Source of the DNA: Candidatus Brocadiia bacterium | Lineage (GTDB): Bacteria > Planctomycetota > MHYJ01 > JACQXL01 | Assembly: GCA_020062035.1 (NCBI GenBank) | Contig: JAGUXD010000060.1 | Location: 1-17,862 of the forward strand | Direction of reading: 5' to 3' | Length of the DNA stretch: 17,862 nucleotides | In this document: one piece after another, positions 6,561-13,108 of the stretch | Position numbering within the stretch: the stretch's first letter is position 1 | How the letters are laid out: each line of letters begins with the position of its first letter | Notes under the pieces: model-generated | Seen by the model: the letters and a program-made list of their open reading frames with translations, nothing else | Told to the model about the DNA's origin: nothing | Database searches by the model: none | Program-made: the position numbers and the translations under genes

Positions 6561-8408
6561 CTACAAGCGTGCCTGCGAACCCTTTCCAAAATATATCATT
6601 AAAACCGATATATCTGATAAAGAAACACCGGCAATCCGTGATGCCTGGCCTAATGAAATTGGCTTGAATTTGTTTAATTGCGTCCGTGCTTCTTTGCTGA
6701 GATGTGTAATTATCTCGTAATCAATATTGGGAGGCAGGCGATAATTCTCCATCCTTTTTGCCCGTTCTATCTCTTCTAATTGCCTCTTTATATACCCTTC
6801 GTATTTTACTTCTATCTCAATCTGTTCTTTAATACTATTATCAAGACCCACGGGGTCAAGTAATAATCTCTGAAAGGCAGGCGAGTTTTTTACCAAATCA
6901 TCCAATCTGACCTGCGGTTGTTGTAGAATCTTTTTTAGTGATTTACCGTTATAAAACGATTTACCCAGAATTGCCTTTGCCTCCTGAATAATTTTCTCTT
7001 TCCGGTCTAACTTATCTTTATGTGTCTTATTAAGTAGTCCTAATTTCCAGCAATGTGGCATCAGACGTCTATCGGCATTATCAGAACGTAAAAGTAAGCG
7101 ATATTCAGCCCGAGAAGTGAACATCCTGTAAGGTTCGGTAGGTCCAAGGGTTACTAAATCATCTATCAGGACTCCGATATAAGCATCACTTCTGGCGAGG
7201 ACAAAGGGTGTTTCTTTTCTAATCTTTCGCACGGCATTGATACCCGCCATAATCCCCTGAGCCGCGGCCTCTTCATAACCCGAGGTCCCGTTTATCTGAC
7301 CTGCTAAAAATAAACCTTCTATCTTCTTGGTTTCAAGTGAGGGTCCTATCTGATATGGTAATACAACATCATATTCTATGGCATAGCCGTAACGAATAAA
7401 TTTTGCTTTTTCTAATCCCTTGATAGAATGCACGAATTCCTTCTGGATATCACGTGGTATGCTTGTTGAAATGCCGTTACAATAAACCTCCGGGACACCC
7501 CTGCCTTCTGGCTCAAGAAATATCTGGTGTTGCTCTCTTTCAGCAAATCTGACTATTTTATCTTCAATAGAAGGACAATAGCGGGGTCCAATGGCTTTAA
7601 TCTGACCGGTATAAAGCGGTGCACGATTGAGATTAGTTCTGATTATCTCGTGGGTTTTTTTATTGGTATGGGTTATGTAACAGGGTATCTGTCTTTGTAA
7701 AATTTTCGCTGTGGAGAAAGAGAACGGTTTTGGTATTTCATCTCCCGCCTGTTTTCTCAAGATAGAATAATCTATTGAGTCAGTATCAAGTCGTGGTGGG
7801 GTGCCGGTTTTCAGACGGCCGAGTTCAAGACCAAGTGATTTGAGACTATCTGATATATTTTCTGCAGAAGGTTCATTGATTCTGCCGCCTACAATTTTAT
7901 CTTCCCCGATATGAATCAATCCTCTCATAAATGTGCCGGTGGTGAGAATGATTGCTTTACCTAAATATGTCTTATTCCCTTTTACTCCGATTACCCGATT
8001 GCCTTCGGTTAATACTTCATTTACCATTTCTTCTATCACGGTGAGACCGGGTTGATTTTCCAGCACCTTTCTCATATAGAGATGATACTCTTTTTTGTCG
8101 CACTGGGCGCGCGGTGATTGCACGGCTGGACCTTTACCCGTGTTGAGAATACGGAATTGGATACCGGAAAAATCGGTGGCTTTTGCCATCTCGCCACCAA
8201 GTGCATCTATCTCGCGGACCAATTGCCCTTTGGCTAAACCGCCGATTGCGGGATTACAGGACATCTGAGCAATGGTATCAAAAGAGATTGTTAAAAGAAG
8301 TGTGGAACAGCCCATCCGTGCGCAAGCCAGAGCCGCCTCTATGCCCGCGTGCCCGGCACCAACCACAATGATGTCAAAAGATAAGCGATTCTGCGATTTG
8401 AACTGCAT
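6561..8408 (-). CDS. mnmG: tRNA uridine-5-carboxymethylaminomethyl modification enzyme, FAD subunit
   Basis: A 615-residue MnmG (GidA), the FAD-binding partner of MnmE that installs (carboxymethyl)aminomethyl groups at U34 of certain tRNAs. Family blocks in order are VVGAGHAGIEAALA (dinucleotide-binding), GTFMRGLIHIGE, RLKTGTPPRL, PLYTGQIKAIGPRYCPSIED, HQIFLEPEG, YAIEYDVVLP, LFLAGQINGTSGYEEAAAQG and SRAEYRLLLRSDNADRRL, with the usual helical C-terminus. I place the start at 8408 because AAAAGGTG lies 9 nt upstream and the N-terminus then has normal length. An in-frame ATG at 8444 would add 12 residues and lengthen the overlap. The first 35 nt overlap the end of asd, so the two are probably co-translated. 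mnmE is not in the window. Confidence 0.97.
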   Translation of the reverse strand: MQFKSQNRLSFDIIVVGAGHAGIEAALACARMGCSTLLLTISFDTIAQMSCNPAIGGLAKGQLVREIDALGGEMAKATDFSGIQFRILNTGKGPAVQSPRAQCDKKEYHLYMRKVLENQPGLTVIEEMVNEVLTEGNRVIGVKGNKTYLGKAIILTTGTFMRGLIHIGEDKIVGGRINEPSAENISDSLKSLGLELGRLKTGTPPRLDTDSIDYSILRKQAGDEIPKPFSFSTAKILQRQIPCYITHTNKKTHEIIRTNLNRAPLYTGQIKAIGPRYCPSIEDKIVRFAEREQHQIFLEPEGRGVPEVYCNGISTSIPRDIQKEFVHSIKGLEKAKFIRYGYAIEYDVVLPYQIGPSLETKKIEGLFLAGQINGTSGYEEAAAQGIMAGINAVRKIRKETPFVLARSDAYIGVLIDDLVTLGPTEPYRMFTSRAEYRLLLRSDNADRRLMPHCWKLGLLNKTHKDKLDRKEKIIQEAKAILGKSFYNGKSLKKILQQPQVRLDDLVKNSPAFQRLLLDPVGLDNSIKEQIEIEVKYEGYIKRQLEEIERAKRMENYRLPPNIDYEIITHLSKEARTQLNKFKPISLGQASRIAGVSLSDISVLMIYFGKGSQARL

Positions 8409-9366
8409 TGAGCGCCGCACCTTTTCGTAAGTTGTCCGAGACAATCCAGAGATTTATGCCGTTCTTTACTGTCGGGTCTTTGCGGATTCTGCCTACATAT
8501 ACATCGTCTTTACCAGCCACATCAATCGGCATCGGATAAATCCCTTCTTGTGGATTATCCATTACCTTAATACCCTTGGTTTTACCTAATAATCTTCTAA
8601 CTGTCGCAACTGTTATTGGTTTATCTGTTTCAATATTTACTGATTCGCTATGACCGCAATAGACCGGTATCCGCACGCAGGTTGTGGTTATTTTTATAGA
8701 ATAATCATTGAGTATTTTGAGGGACTCCCGTATCATTTTGGATTCTTCAGCGGTGTAGTCATCTGAACCAAAGGAGTCAATCTGGGGGATAGCATTGAAG
8801 GCATACCAATTGCGAATTGAGAATTGCGAACTAGGAATTTTAGATTTAATCTGTTTCTCCATCTGTTGTATGGCTTTTAATCCGGCGCCAGAGACAGATT
8901 GATAAGTGGAAACGATTACCCTTTTTACCCTGAAATAGTCGTGCAATGGTTTTAGAACCATCACCAGCGGAATAGTAGAGCAATTGGGACTTGCGATTAT
9001 ACCTTTATGTCTTTTAATAGCATCAGGATTTACTTCCGGAACAACTAATGGAACATCTTTATCCATCCTGAAAGCATTTGATTTATCAATTACAATCGCC
9101 CTGTTCTGGATAGCAAGAGGCGCACATTTTTTGCTTATCCTGCTATCCACCGCGAAAAAAGCAATATCTATATCTTTGAATCCGTCTCTTCTTAACTCTT
9201 GAACCTTGAACCTTGAACCTTTGAACTTGAGTGAACTGCCTGATGAGCCTGCAGAAGCGAATAAACGCAATTCATTTACAGGGAACTTACGTTCTTCTAA
9301 TACCTTTAGTAATTCTAATCCGACTATGCCGGTTCCACCAACAATTGCTATGTTATATTTACTCAT
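8374..9366 (-). CDS. asd: Aspartate-semialdehyde dehydrogenase
   Basis: A 330-residue aspartate-semialdehyde dehydrogenase, which reduces beta-aspartyl phosphate with NADPH on the way to lysine/diaminopimelate, threonine and methionine. Landmarks are IVGGTGIVGLELL at 8-20 (NADP-binding), SPNCSTIPLV with the catalytic C129, STYQSVSGAG (Q156), NAIPQIDSF at 191-199, and CVRIPVYCGHSESVN with substrate-binding R232 and catalytic H239. AAAGG lies about 6 nt before the ATG at 9366, which is 11 nt after the endonuclease Q stop. mnmG begins inside its 3' end. Two short-unit DNA repeats are embedded in the coding sequence, at residues 47-56 and 180-187. Both fall in variable loops, so the enzyme is probably intact. 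Confidence 0.96.
   Translation of the reverse strand: MSKYNIAIVGGTGIVGLELLKVLEERKFPVNELRLFASAGSSGSSLKFKGSRFKVQELRRDGFKDIDIAFFAVDSRISKKCAPLAIQNRAIVIDKSNAFRMDKDVPLVVPEVNPDAIKRHKGIIASPNCSTIPLVMVLKPLHDYFRVKRVIVSTYQSVSGAGLKAIQQMEKQIKSKIPSSQFSIRNWYAFNAIPQIDSFGSDDYTAEESKMIRESLKILNDYSIKITTTCVRIPVYCGHSESVNIETDKPITVATVRRLLGKTKGIKVMDNPQEGIYPMPIDVAGKDDVYVGRIRKDPTVKNGINLWIVSDNLRKGAALNAVQIAESLIF
8808..8830. repeat. Direct repeat AATTGCGAA, 14-nt period, inside asd
   Basis: AATTGCGAA occurs at 8808-8816 and 8822-8830, with partial extension beyond (GGAATTTT). It encodes part of a loop (SSQFSIRNW, residues 179-187) just before the conserved NAIPQIDSF. That loop varies in length among aspartate-semialdehyde dehydrogenases I recall. 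Confidence 0.7.
9199..9227. repeat. Heptanucleotide tandem TTGAACC inside asd
   Basis: Three exact copies of TTGAACC run from 9199 to 9219, followed by one extra T and a degenerate copy TTGAACT (9221-9227). The repeat is read in three frames in turn and encodes part of FKGSRFKVQEL (residues 48-58), a segment whose length looks normal for the family. Confidence 0.8.
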
Positions 9367-9377
9367 AATAACCTTTG

Positions 9378-10709
9378 TTAAAACATCTGCATCTGTATTG
9401 GCTGGACAGGAGAGACCTGATAGGAAGTTCTGGATTCCTGGATTTTTTCTGTATGGCTGTTGGATTCATAACCTACGGTTTTAGCATTAGATTCATCTTC
9501 TAATTTTCTGAAGATAGAGATTTTCCCGAAGACACCGTCATAGCCGGGTACAATATTTATCCTGCCTTCCCGGACGCATCGGATTCCCTCAGCAATCTTT
9601 TGTGGTGCGAAAAGTTTCAGTTCTTCTATCGGGACATCTAAAAGGATATTGAATTCATTTTTGCCTCGGGCAATAAGTTTATGATACTGTTCATCAACCG
9701 CTTGAGTTCCGACATTCTGCTCTAAAGCATCTGCAATTACTTCTTCCAGAGGAATAAGATATTTATTACCAATTGGATTATCCGGTTTGTAATTTACGGG
9801 TCTATCTGCTAAAGTATCAACACGATGACAGACGCCGATTGTTAATTTCTTCTTGCACCGCGGACAGATATTATTATGCTTTTTGCTTTCATCAGGCGAG
9901 AAGATAATTTTGCAATCCCGATGTCCGTCATAATGATATTTGCCTTCCTCCGGAAAGAACTCTATGGTATAAAGTAATTTTGTGGGGTCCTTGGTTTTCA
10001 AGGCGTGAATAATAGTAGAATAATTCAAATCGCAGTCAAAAACATTTGCCTCTCTTCCGATTTTCCTTGGTGAATGGGCATCAGAATTTGAGATAAGAGC
10101 AATTTTGTCTAAGGCGCTCAAACGCCAGTTCATCGGCGGGTCTGAAGACAGTCCAGTTTCAATACAATAAATATTTTTGCCTTCTTCCTCAAAGCATTCC
10201 TCAATGGAATCAAACCCTGAATTCGCTCCGAATAAAGAAAACCACGGCGTCCAGGCATGCGCTGGCACAAGAAAACACTTCTCGGAAATATCAAGCACTA
10301 ATTTTACTAATTCCTTTACTGGTTGACCCAAAATAGGTCGTCCATCTGCAGAAAGATTACCCATTTTACTTAACTTAGAATTAATCTTGCTTGCCGTTCC
10401 TAAATCAGGTGCGAAAATAATAGTGTGAATCCTGTGCGATTTGCCTTTCTGAGAGAAGATATGAGAAACCTCCGTGGTTAAAATAAAACGGGTTGCTGAA
10501 TTGCCCTTTTTGAGCCGATAGAGACCTTCTTCAGCACGGACTAATCTTAGTTTTAATTCCGCGAAATAATTCGGATGAGTAAAATCGCCGGTCCCGACAA
10601 GGTTGATGCCTTTTATCTCTGCCCAGCGAGACAGATTCTCCACATCCATATCTTTACTTGTAGCACGGCTATATTTAGAATGGACATGAAAGTCCGCTAT
10701 AAATCGCAT
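9378..10709 (-). CDS. Endonuclease Q-like PHP-domain DNA repair nuclease
   Basis: A 443-residue protein matching endonuclease Q (the TIGR00375-type family), a PHP-domain nuclease that nicks DNA 5' of deaminated bases such as uracil and hypoxanthine and of abasic sites. Probable metal ligands of the PHP domain are H8 and H10, D42, E80, H95, H151, E184, D210 and H212. A zinc-finger-like block follows: H263, C266, then C282-P-R-C285 and KKLTIGVCHRVDTLADRP. The C-terminal part ends in a low-complexity tail whose last five residues, QMQMF (439-443), resemble a bacterial sliding-clamp motif. CAGGA lies 8 nt before the ATG. The gene leads a unit with asd (11-nt gap) and mnmG. The family is known mainly from archaea and some bacteria. 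The family call is strong; activity is inferred. Confidence 0.85.
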   Translation of the reverse strand: MRFIADFHVHSKYSRATSKDMDVENLSRWAEIKGINLVGTGDFTHPNYFAELKLRLVRAEEGLYRLKKGNSATRFILTTEVSHIFSQKGKSHRIHTIIFAPDLGTASKINSKLSKMGNLSADGRPILGQPVKELVKLVLDISEKCFLVPAHAWTPWFSLFGANSGFDSIEECFEEEGKNIYCIETGLSSDPPMNWRLSALDKIALISNSDAHSPRKIGREANVFDCDLNYSTIIHALKTKDPTKLLYTIEFFPEEGKYHYDGHRDCKIIFSPDESKKHNNICPRCKKKLTIGVCHRVDTLADRPVNYKPDNPIGNKYLIPLEEVIADALEQNVGTQAVDEQYHKLIARGKNEFNILLDVPIEELKLFAPQKIAEGIRCVREGRINIVPGYDGVFGKISIFRKLEDESNAKTVGYESNSHTEKIQESRTSYQVSPVQPIQMQMF

Positions 10710-10735
10710 AATAAAAATCCTGAAAATTAAGTCTT

Positions 10736-10763
10736 ATAATACAACTAATTTTCTTCTTGTCAA
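10736..10763 (-). promoter_or_regulatory. Candidate promoter of the endonuclease Q-asd-mnmG unit
   Basis: On the minus strand, a perfect TTGACA (10758-10763), a 16-nt spacer and TATTAT (10736-10741). It gives a leader of about 19 nt that includes the CAGGA Shine-Dalgarno at 10718-10722. The -35 box overlaps the -35 box of the divergent promoter within the palindrome CTTGTCAAG. Confidence 0.55.
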
Positions 10764-10785
10764 GAATAAAAATTTATATTAAAAT
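10757..10785 (+). promoter_or_regulatory. Candidate promoter of the divergent membrane-protein gene
   Basis: TTGTCA (10757-10762), a 17-nt spacer and TAAAAT (10780-10785). The ATG at 10795 is 9 nt after the -10 box, so the mRNA would be nearly leaderless. A perfect TATAAT at 10787-10792 lacks a -35 box at proper spacing and is too close to the ATG. Confidence 0.4.
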
Positions 10786-10794
10786 TTATAATAC

Positions 10795-11355
10795 ATGAAA
10801 AATATTATCGTCTTCATTTCTGTTTTGTTAATTATTGCTTTTGTTGGTATTATCTGGGGATTTTATGAGTATCGGGTAAAAGAAGGACTTACTATTTCTC
10901 AAACCATTAAACTGATTAGAGATATTATTAAACCGCCCCAAGAAATAACAAAGGCAAAACTTCCTGAATCCACATCAGACAAGGTGTCCGACCAAGGCAA
11001 GGCAACGCAAGGAATAATAACTCCGACAGACCAAACCCCAATCACAGCGACTATTACAGAAATAATCCGAAAACCCTATCACCCACCGAAATTATTAGTA
11101 AAACCAGAAGCCCAGGAATTAGTCAACGAAGCAAATCAGTTTTATGACGAAGGGATAAGACACTTACAAAACACCTTCAAAAAGGATGATAGTTTTGATA
11201 AAGAAAATAACCTGGCAATAGAAAGTTTCAGAGAGGCACTAAAGAGATATTTGGAGGCAGAAAAGATTGATGGTGAGAGTTTATGGCTGAGAAACAGAAT
11301 CAGAGATACCAATCAAAACCTGGTTACCTGTAGAAAACAAACCAGAGGACGATGA
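10795..11355 (+). CDS. Unknown single-pass membrane protein with a helical C-terminal domain
   Basis: A 186-residue protein I do not recognise. Residues 4-24 form one hydrophobic segment, followed by a charged stretch. A Thr/Pro/Gln-rich linker (about 50-95) contains the low-complexity DNA CAAGGCAAGGCAACGCAAGG. The C-terminal part (about 100-180) is strongly helical. The sequence AIESFREALKRYLEAEKID there resembles one TPR or MIT-like helical pair, but no full repeat array is seen. The start codon has no Shine-Dalgarno and lies very close to a promoter. It diverges from endonuclease Q. Topology is probably cytoplasmic N-terminus with the helical domain outside, though the reverse is possible. 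Real-gene status rests on the long open frame, promoter and membrane segment. Confidence 0.65.
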   Translation: MKNIIVFISVLLIIAFVGIIWGFYEYRVKEGLTISQTIKLIRDIIKPPQEITKAKLPESTSDKVSDQGKATQGIITPTDQTPITATITEIIRKPYHPPKLLVKPEAQELVNEANQFYDEGIRHLQNTFKKDDSFDKENNLAIESFREALKRYLEAEKIDGESLWLRNRIRDTNQNLVTCRKQTRGR

Positions 11356-11431
11356 GAAGGAGAAAATCTGTGGTTCCTTAACTTGAAAGTATGATTTCAG
11401 GATATTATTTTCTCGGGATATCAGGATTGAA

Positions 11432-11929
11432 TCAGACAATCCGACAAATATTAAGGATAGTAATTAAACTTCCCAGGAAATAGCCAATCCAGATAACCAG
11501 ATGAGAGCATTTAATCCATACCTTTAAGTTAGAGATGTTTTCCGATGTGTCTCGTTCAGGGAAGACGCCTTCGGTTTTATAGTCCGTAGTTTTACCAAGC
11601 CAGGAGGGTATCGGACCGATATACTTTGCCATTCCCCAGCCGGCATCACGCATCCAGGCAGTATACCAGAGTAATCCCGGTCCTGTTCCGACCCATGCAA
11701 CCGTAGAGCCAAAAACCCAGATGTCAATATCAGATGGGATATTCCAATGGATTAATCCGTTACCGATATTGGTAAGTGCTTCTTTAGAAACGCCGCAGAA
11801 AACCGCTATAACAAGAATTATCCAGCATATTATAAGACTGATAACCGAGATTAGTTCTGCACATTGCCGTGCAACTCTGGAAAAGAATATCAGGGCAAAG
11901 ACAAATATAAAAGTGGTTATTTCGTAGGG
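11432..11929 (-). pseudogene. Remnant of an Nramp-like metal transporter
   Basis: This frame is open for 165 codons, from just after a TAG (11930-11932) to a TGA at 11432, but it has no plausible start in its first half. The translation begins in mid-domain with YEITTFIFVFALIFF, has two or three hydrophobic segments, then WVGTGPGLLWYTAWMRDAGW, GMAKYIGPIPSW and a final hydrophobic stretch ending in NICRIV. That order resembles the middle of large Nramp-related transporters, in which a glycine-rich segment is followed by a (R/D)KGWGM-type block. Those proteins are several hundred residues, so both ends are missing here. It lies 9 nt after lemA on the same strand. I call it a truncated gene remnant; the family call is from memory and moderate. 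Confidence 0.55.
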
Positions 11930-11938
11930 CTAATAGAG

Positions 11939-12496
11939 TCAGAATTGTACCTTGGGCGCTTTACGTTCTTCCGGCACTTCTATCTCAAAAAACTCTGATT
12001 CCTTAAAATTGAACATCCCTGCAATGATATTAGAAGGAAACATCTGAATTTTATTATTCAACCGCATCGTATTATCATTATAGAATTGTCGGGCAAAGGT
12101 AATCTGGTTTTCAGTGGTTGTTAATTGTTCCTGTAGTGCCAAGAAATTCTGATTGGCTTTGAGTTCAGGATAGTTTTCTACAACCGCAAATAAACTTTTT
12201 AATGTCTGGGTAAGAAAACTCTCGGCTTTACCCTGCTCAACAACACCTTGTGCTTGCATACAGGCAGAACGGGCCTTGGTTACATTCTCAAATACCGTGC
12301 TTTCGTGTTTTGCATAGCCCTTGACGGTTTCCACAAGATTAGGAATCAAATCATACCGACGTTTCAGTTGGACACTAATCTGAGACCAGGCATTCTTAAC
12401 CGCGTTGCGTAGTCCAATTAATGCGTTATAAGCGACTACAAACCATATCACCGCGATTACCACCAATGCAATTGCACCACCTATGATATACAACAT
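11939..12496 (-). CDS. lemA: LemA-family protein
   Basis: A 185-residue LemA family protein. It has an N-terminal membrane segment (about residues 3-22) followed by the family's long helical domain. Recognised blocks are [61 protein letters not shown] and [21 protein letters not shown], ending with the short [17 protein letters not shown] tail. The length is typical. The start is fixed by a strong AAAGGAGG about 6 nt before the ATG at 12496. A long hairpin sits directly upstream of that Shine-Dalgarno. LemA proteins are membrane-anchored and of uncertain function, and are often encoded next to TPM-domain proteins. Here the upstream interval holds only a TPM-like fragment and the downstream one only a transporter remnant. 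Confidence 0.95.
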   Translation of the reverse strand: MLYIIGGAIALVVIAVIWFVVAYNALIGLRNAVKNAWSQISVQLKRRYDLIPNLVETVKGYAKHESTVFENVTKARSACMQAQGVVEQGKAESFLTQTLKSLFAVVENYPELKANQNFLALQEQLTTTENQITFARQFYNDNTMRLNNKIQMFPSNIIAGMFNFKESEFFEIEVPEERKAPKVQF

Positions 12497-12513
12497 ACCA
12501 ACCTCCTTTTTTT

Positions 12514-12557
12514 AGAGCCCGTTATCCCCTGATGTCAGCGGGGGAATTACCGGCTCT
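12514..12557 (-). promoter_or_regulatory. Stem-loop in the lemA leader
   Basis: Read on the minus strand, a 44-nt element starts AGAGCCGGTAATTCCCC and ends GGGGATAACGGGCTCT. Paired blocks are AGAGCC/GGCTCT, a partly paired middle and CCCC/GGGG, around the loop CGCTGACATCA. It is followed by TAAAAAAAGGAGG, the lemA Shine-Dalgarno, so it would form at the 5' side of the ribosome site. It lacks a U-run on either strand. Confidence 0.6.
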
Positions 12558-12695
12558 TAGGCCCCTATTTTTCATCGGGGTAGTTTTAACAATGGGATTA
12601 AACAGGTTTAAAAGATTATTATCTGTATTTTTCTGGTGATAGATTTTATTTACGTTTTATTTATTACCTAGTTGGCTAATTCAAATACCATTTCC

Positions 12696-12878
12696 CTATC
12701 GGGTTTTATATCGTGCCTGCTGATAAAATTCCGCCATTGCGCGATAATGTACTTCATTCTGCATTTTTATCCTTGGCACTAATAATCGTTTGAAATAAGG
12801 AATCAATTCAATTATAACAAATCCCGTAAAGAAACCAATAAGTTCTATTACAATTACAATAACAAGAATTTTAGTAAA
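12696..12878 (-). pseudogene. Remnant of a TPM-domain protein upstream of lemA
   Basis: Sixty codons are open between a TAA (12879-12881) and a TAG (12696-12698) on the minus strand, with no start codon at a sensible place. The translation has one hydrophobic segment (ILVIVIVIELIGFFTGFVII), then PYFKRLLVPRIKMQNEVHYR and AMAEFYQQARYKTR. This resembles the region of small TPM-domain membrane proteins in which a membrane segment, a KRLL-type basic stretch and a RAxxxFYxxGLYKTR block precede the catalytic-like part. The domain's N-terminal half and everything after KTR are absent. The rest of the 434-bp gap 12497-12930 holds only the lemA leader hairpin and AT-rich sequence. The homology is from memory. 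Confidence 0.5.
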
Positions 12879-12930
12879 TTATAAACAACCTACTCACTCT
12901 CCCTCAATAAAGGGGGTGGCCTGGGGTTAT

Positions 12931-13083
12931 CTATTGTTTATTAGGTGGAAATAATTTAGCAATAATCCTGCTTGAGATAGCGAGTGCTATCTGTAATATT
13001 GCCAGTATAATAAAAACACCGACAAATCTGATGAGTAAAGTAGCCCAGATATATGTCCAGTTTATATCTCCTTCGGGGTTCAT
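12931..13083 (-). CDS. Small OadG-like gamma subunit of a sodium pump
   Basis: A 50-residue membrane protein with a clear start: AAAAGGAG lies 7 nt before the ATG at 13083. One hydrophobic helix covers about residues 10-36 (TYIWATLLIRFVGVFIILAI). A basic, amphipathic end follows (SSRIIAKLFPPNKQ). This matches the OadG/MmdD gamma subunits of sodium-pumping decarboxylases, which have one helix ending in a (R/K)xxxxFFP-type motif and help assemble the beta subunit with the carboxyltransferase. It follows oadB by 25 nt. Family members usually carry a longer soluble tail, so this is a minimal form. The family call is by pattern and position. Confidence 0.7.
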   Translation of the reverse strand: MNPEGDINWTYIWATLLIRFVGVFIILAILQIALAISSRIIAKLFPPNKQ

Positions 13084-13105
13084 TATAACACTCCTTTTTG
13101 TTATA
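13084..13105 (-). promoter_or_regulatory. Hairpin presenting the oadG ribosome site in its loop
   Basis: On the minus strand, TATAAC (13100-13105) and GTTATA (13084-13089) can pair as a 6-bp stem. The 10-nt loop AAAAAGGAGT contains the Shine-Dalgarno. The stem ends directly at the ATG. It is AU-rich and weak. Confidence 0.4.
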
Positions 13106-13108
13106 GGA

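Noticed and set aside
8409-8444. Longer mnmG from an in-frame ATG at 8444
   Set aside because: AAAAGGTG sits at proper distance before the ATG at 8408, and the family N-terminus needs no extension.
11432-12878. The two remnants as intact genes broken by sequencing errors
   Set aside because: No continuation of either protein was found in the other frames on either side, so a simple frameshift does not restore them. Raw-read checking would still be decisive.
12888-12930. Hairpin CCCTC-AATAAA-GGGGG after oadG as a terminator
   Set aside because: Only about 5 bp with a wobble pair and no adjacent U-run.
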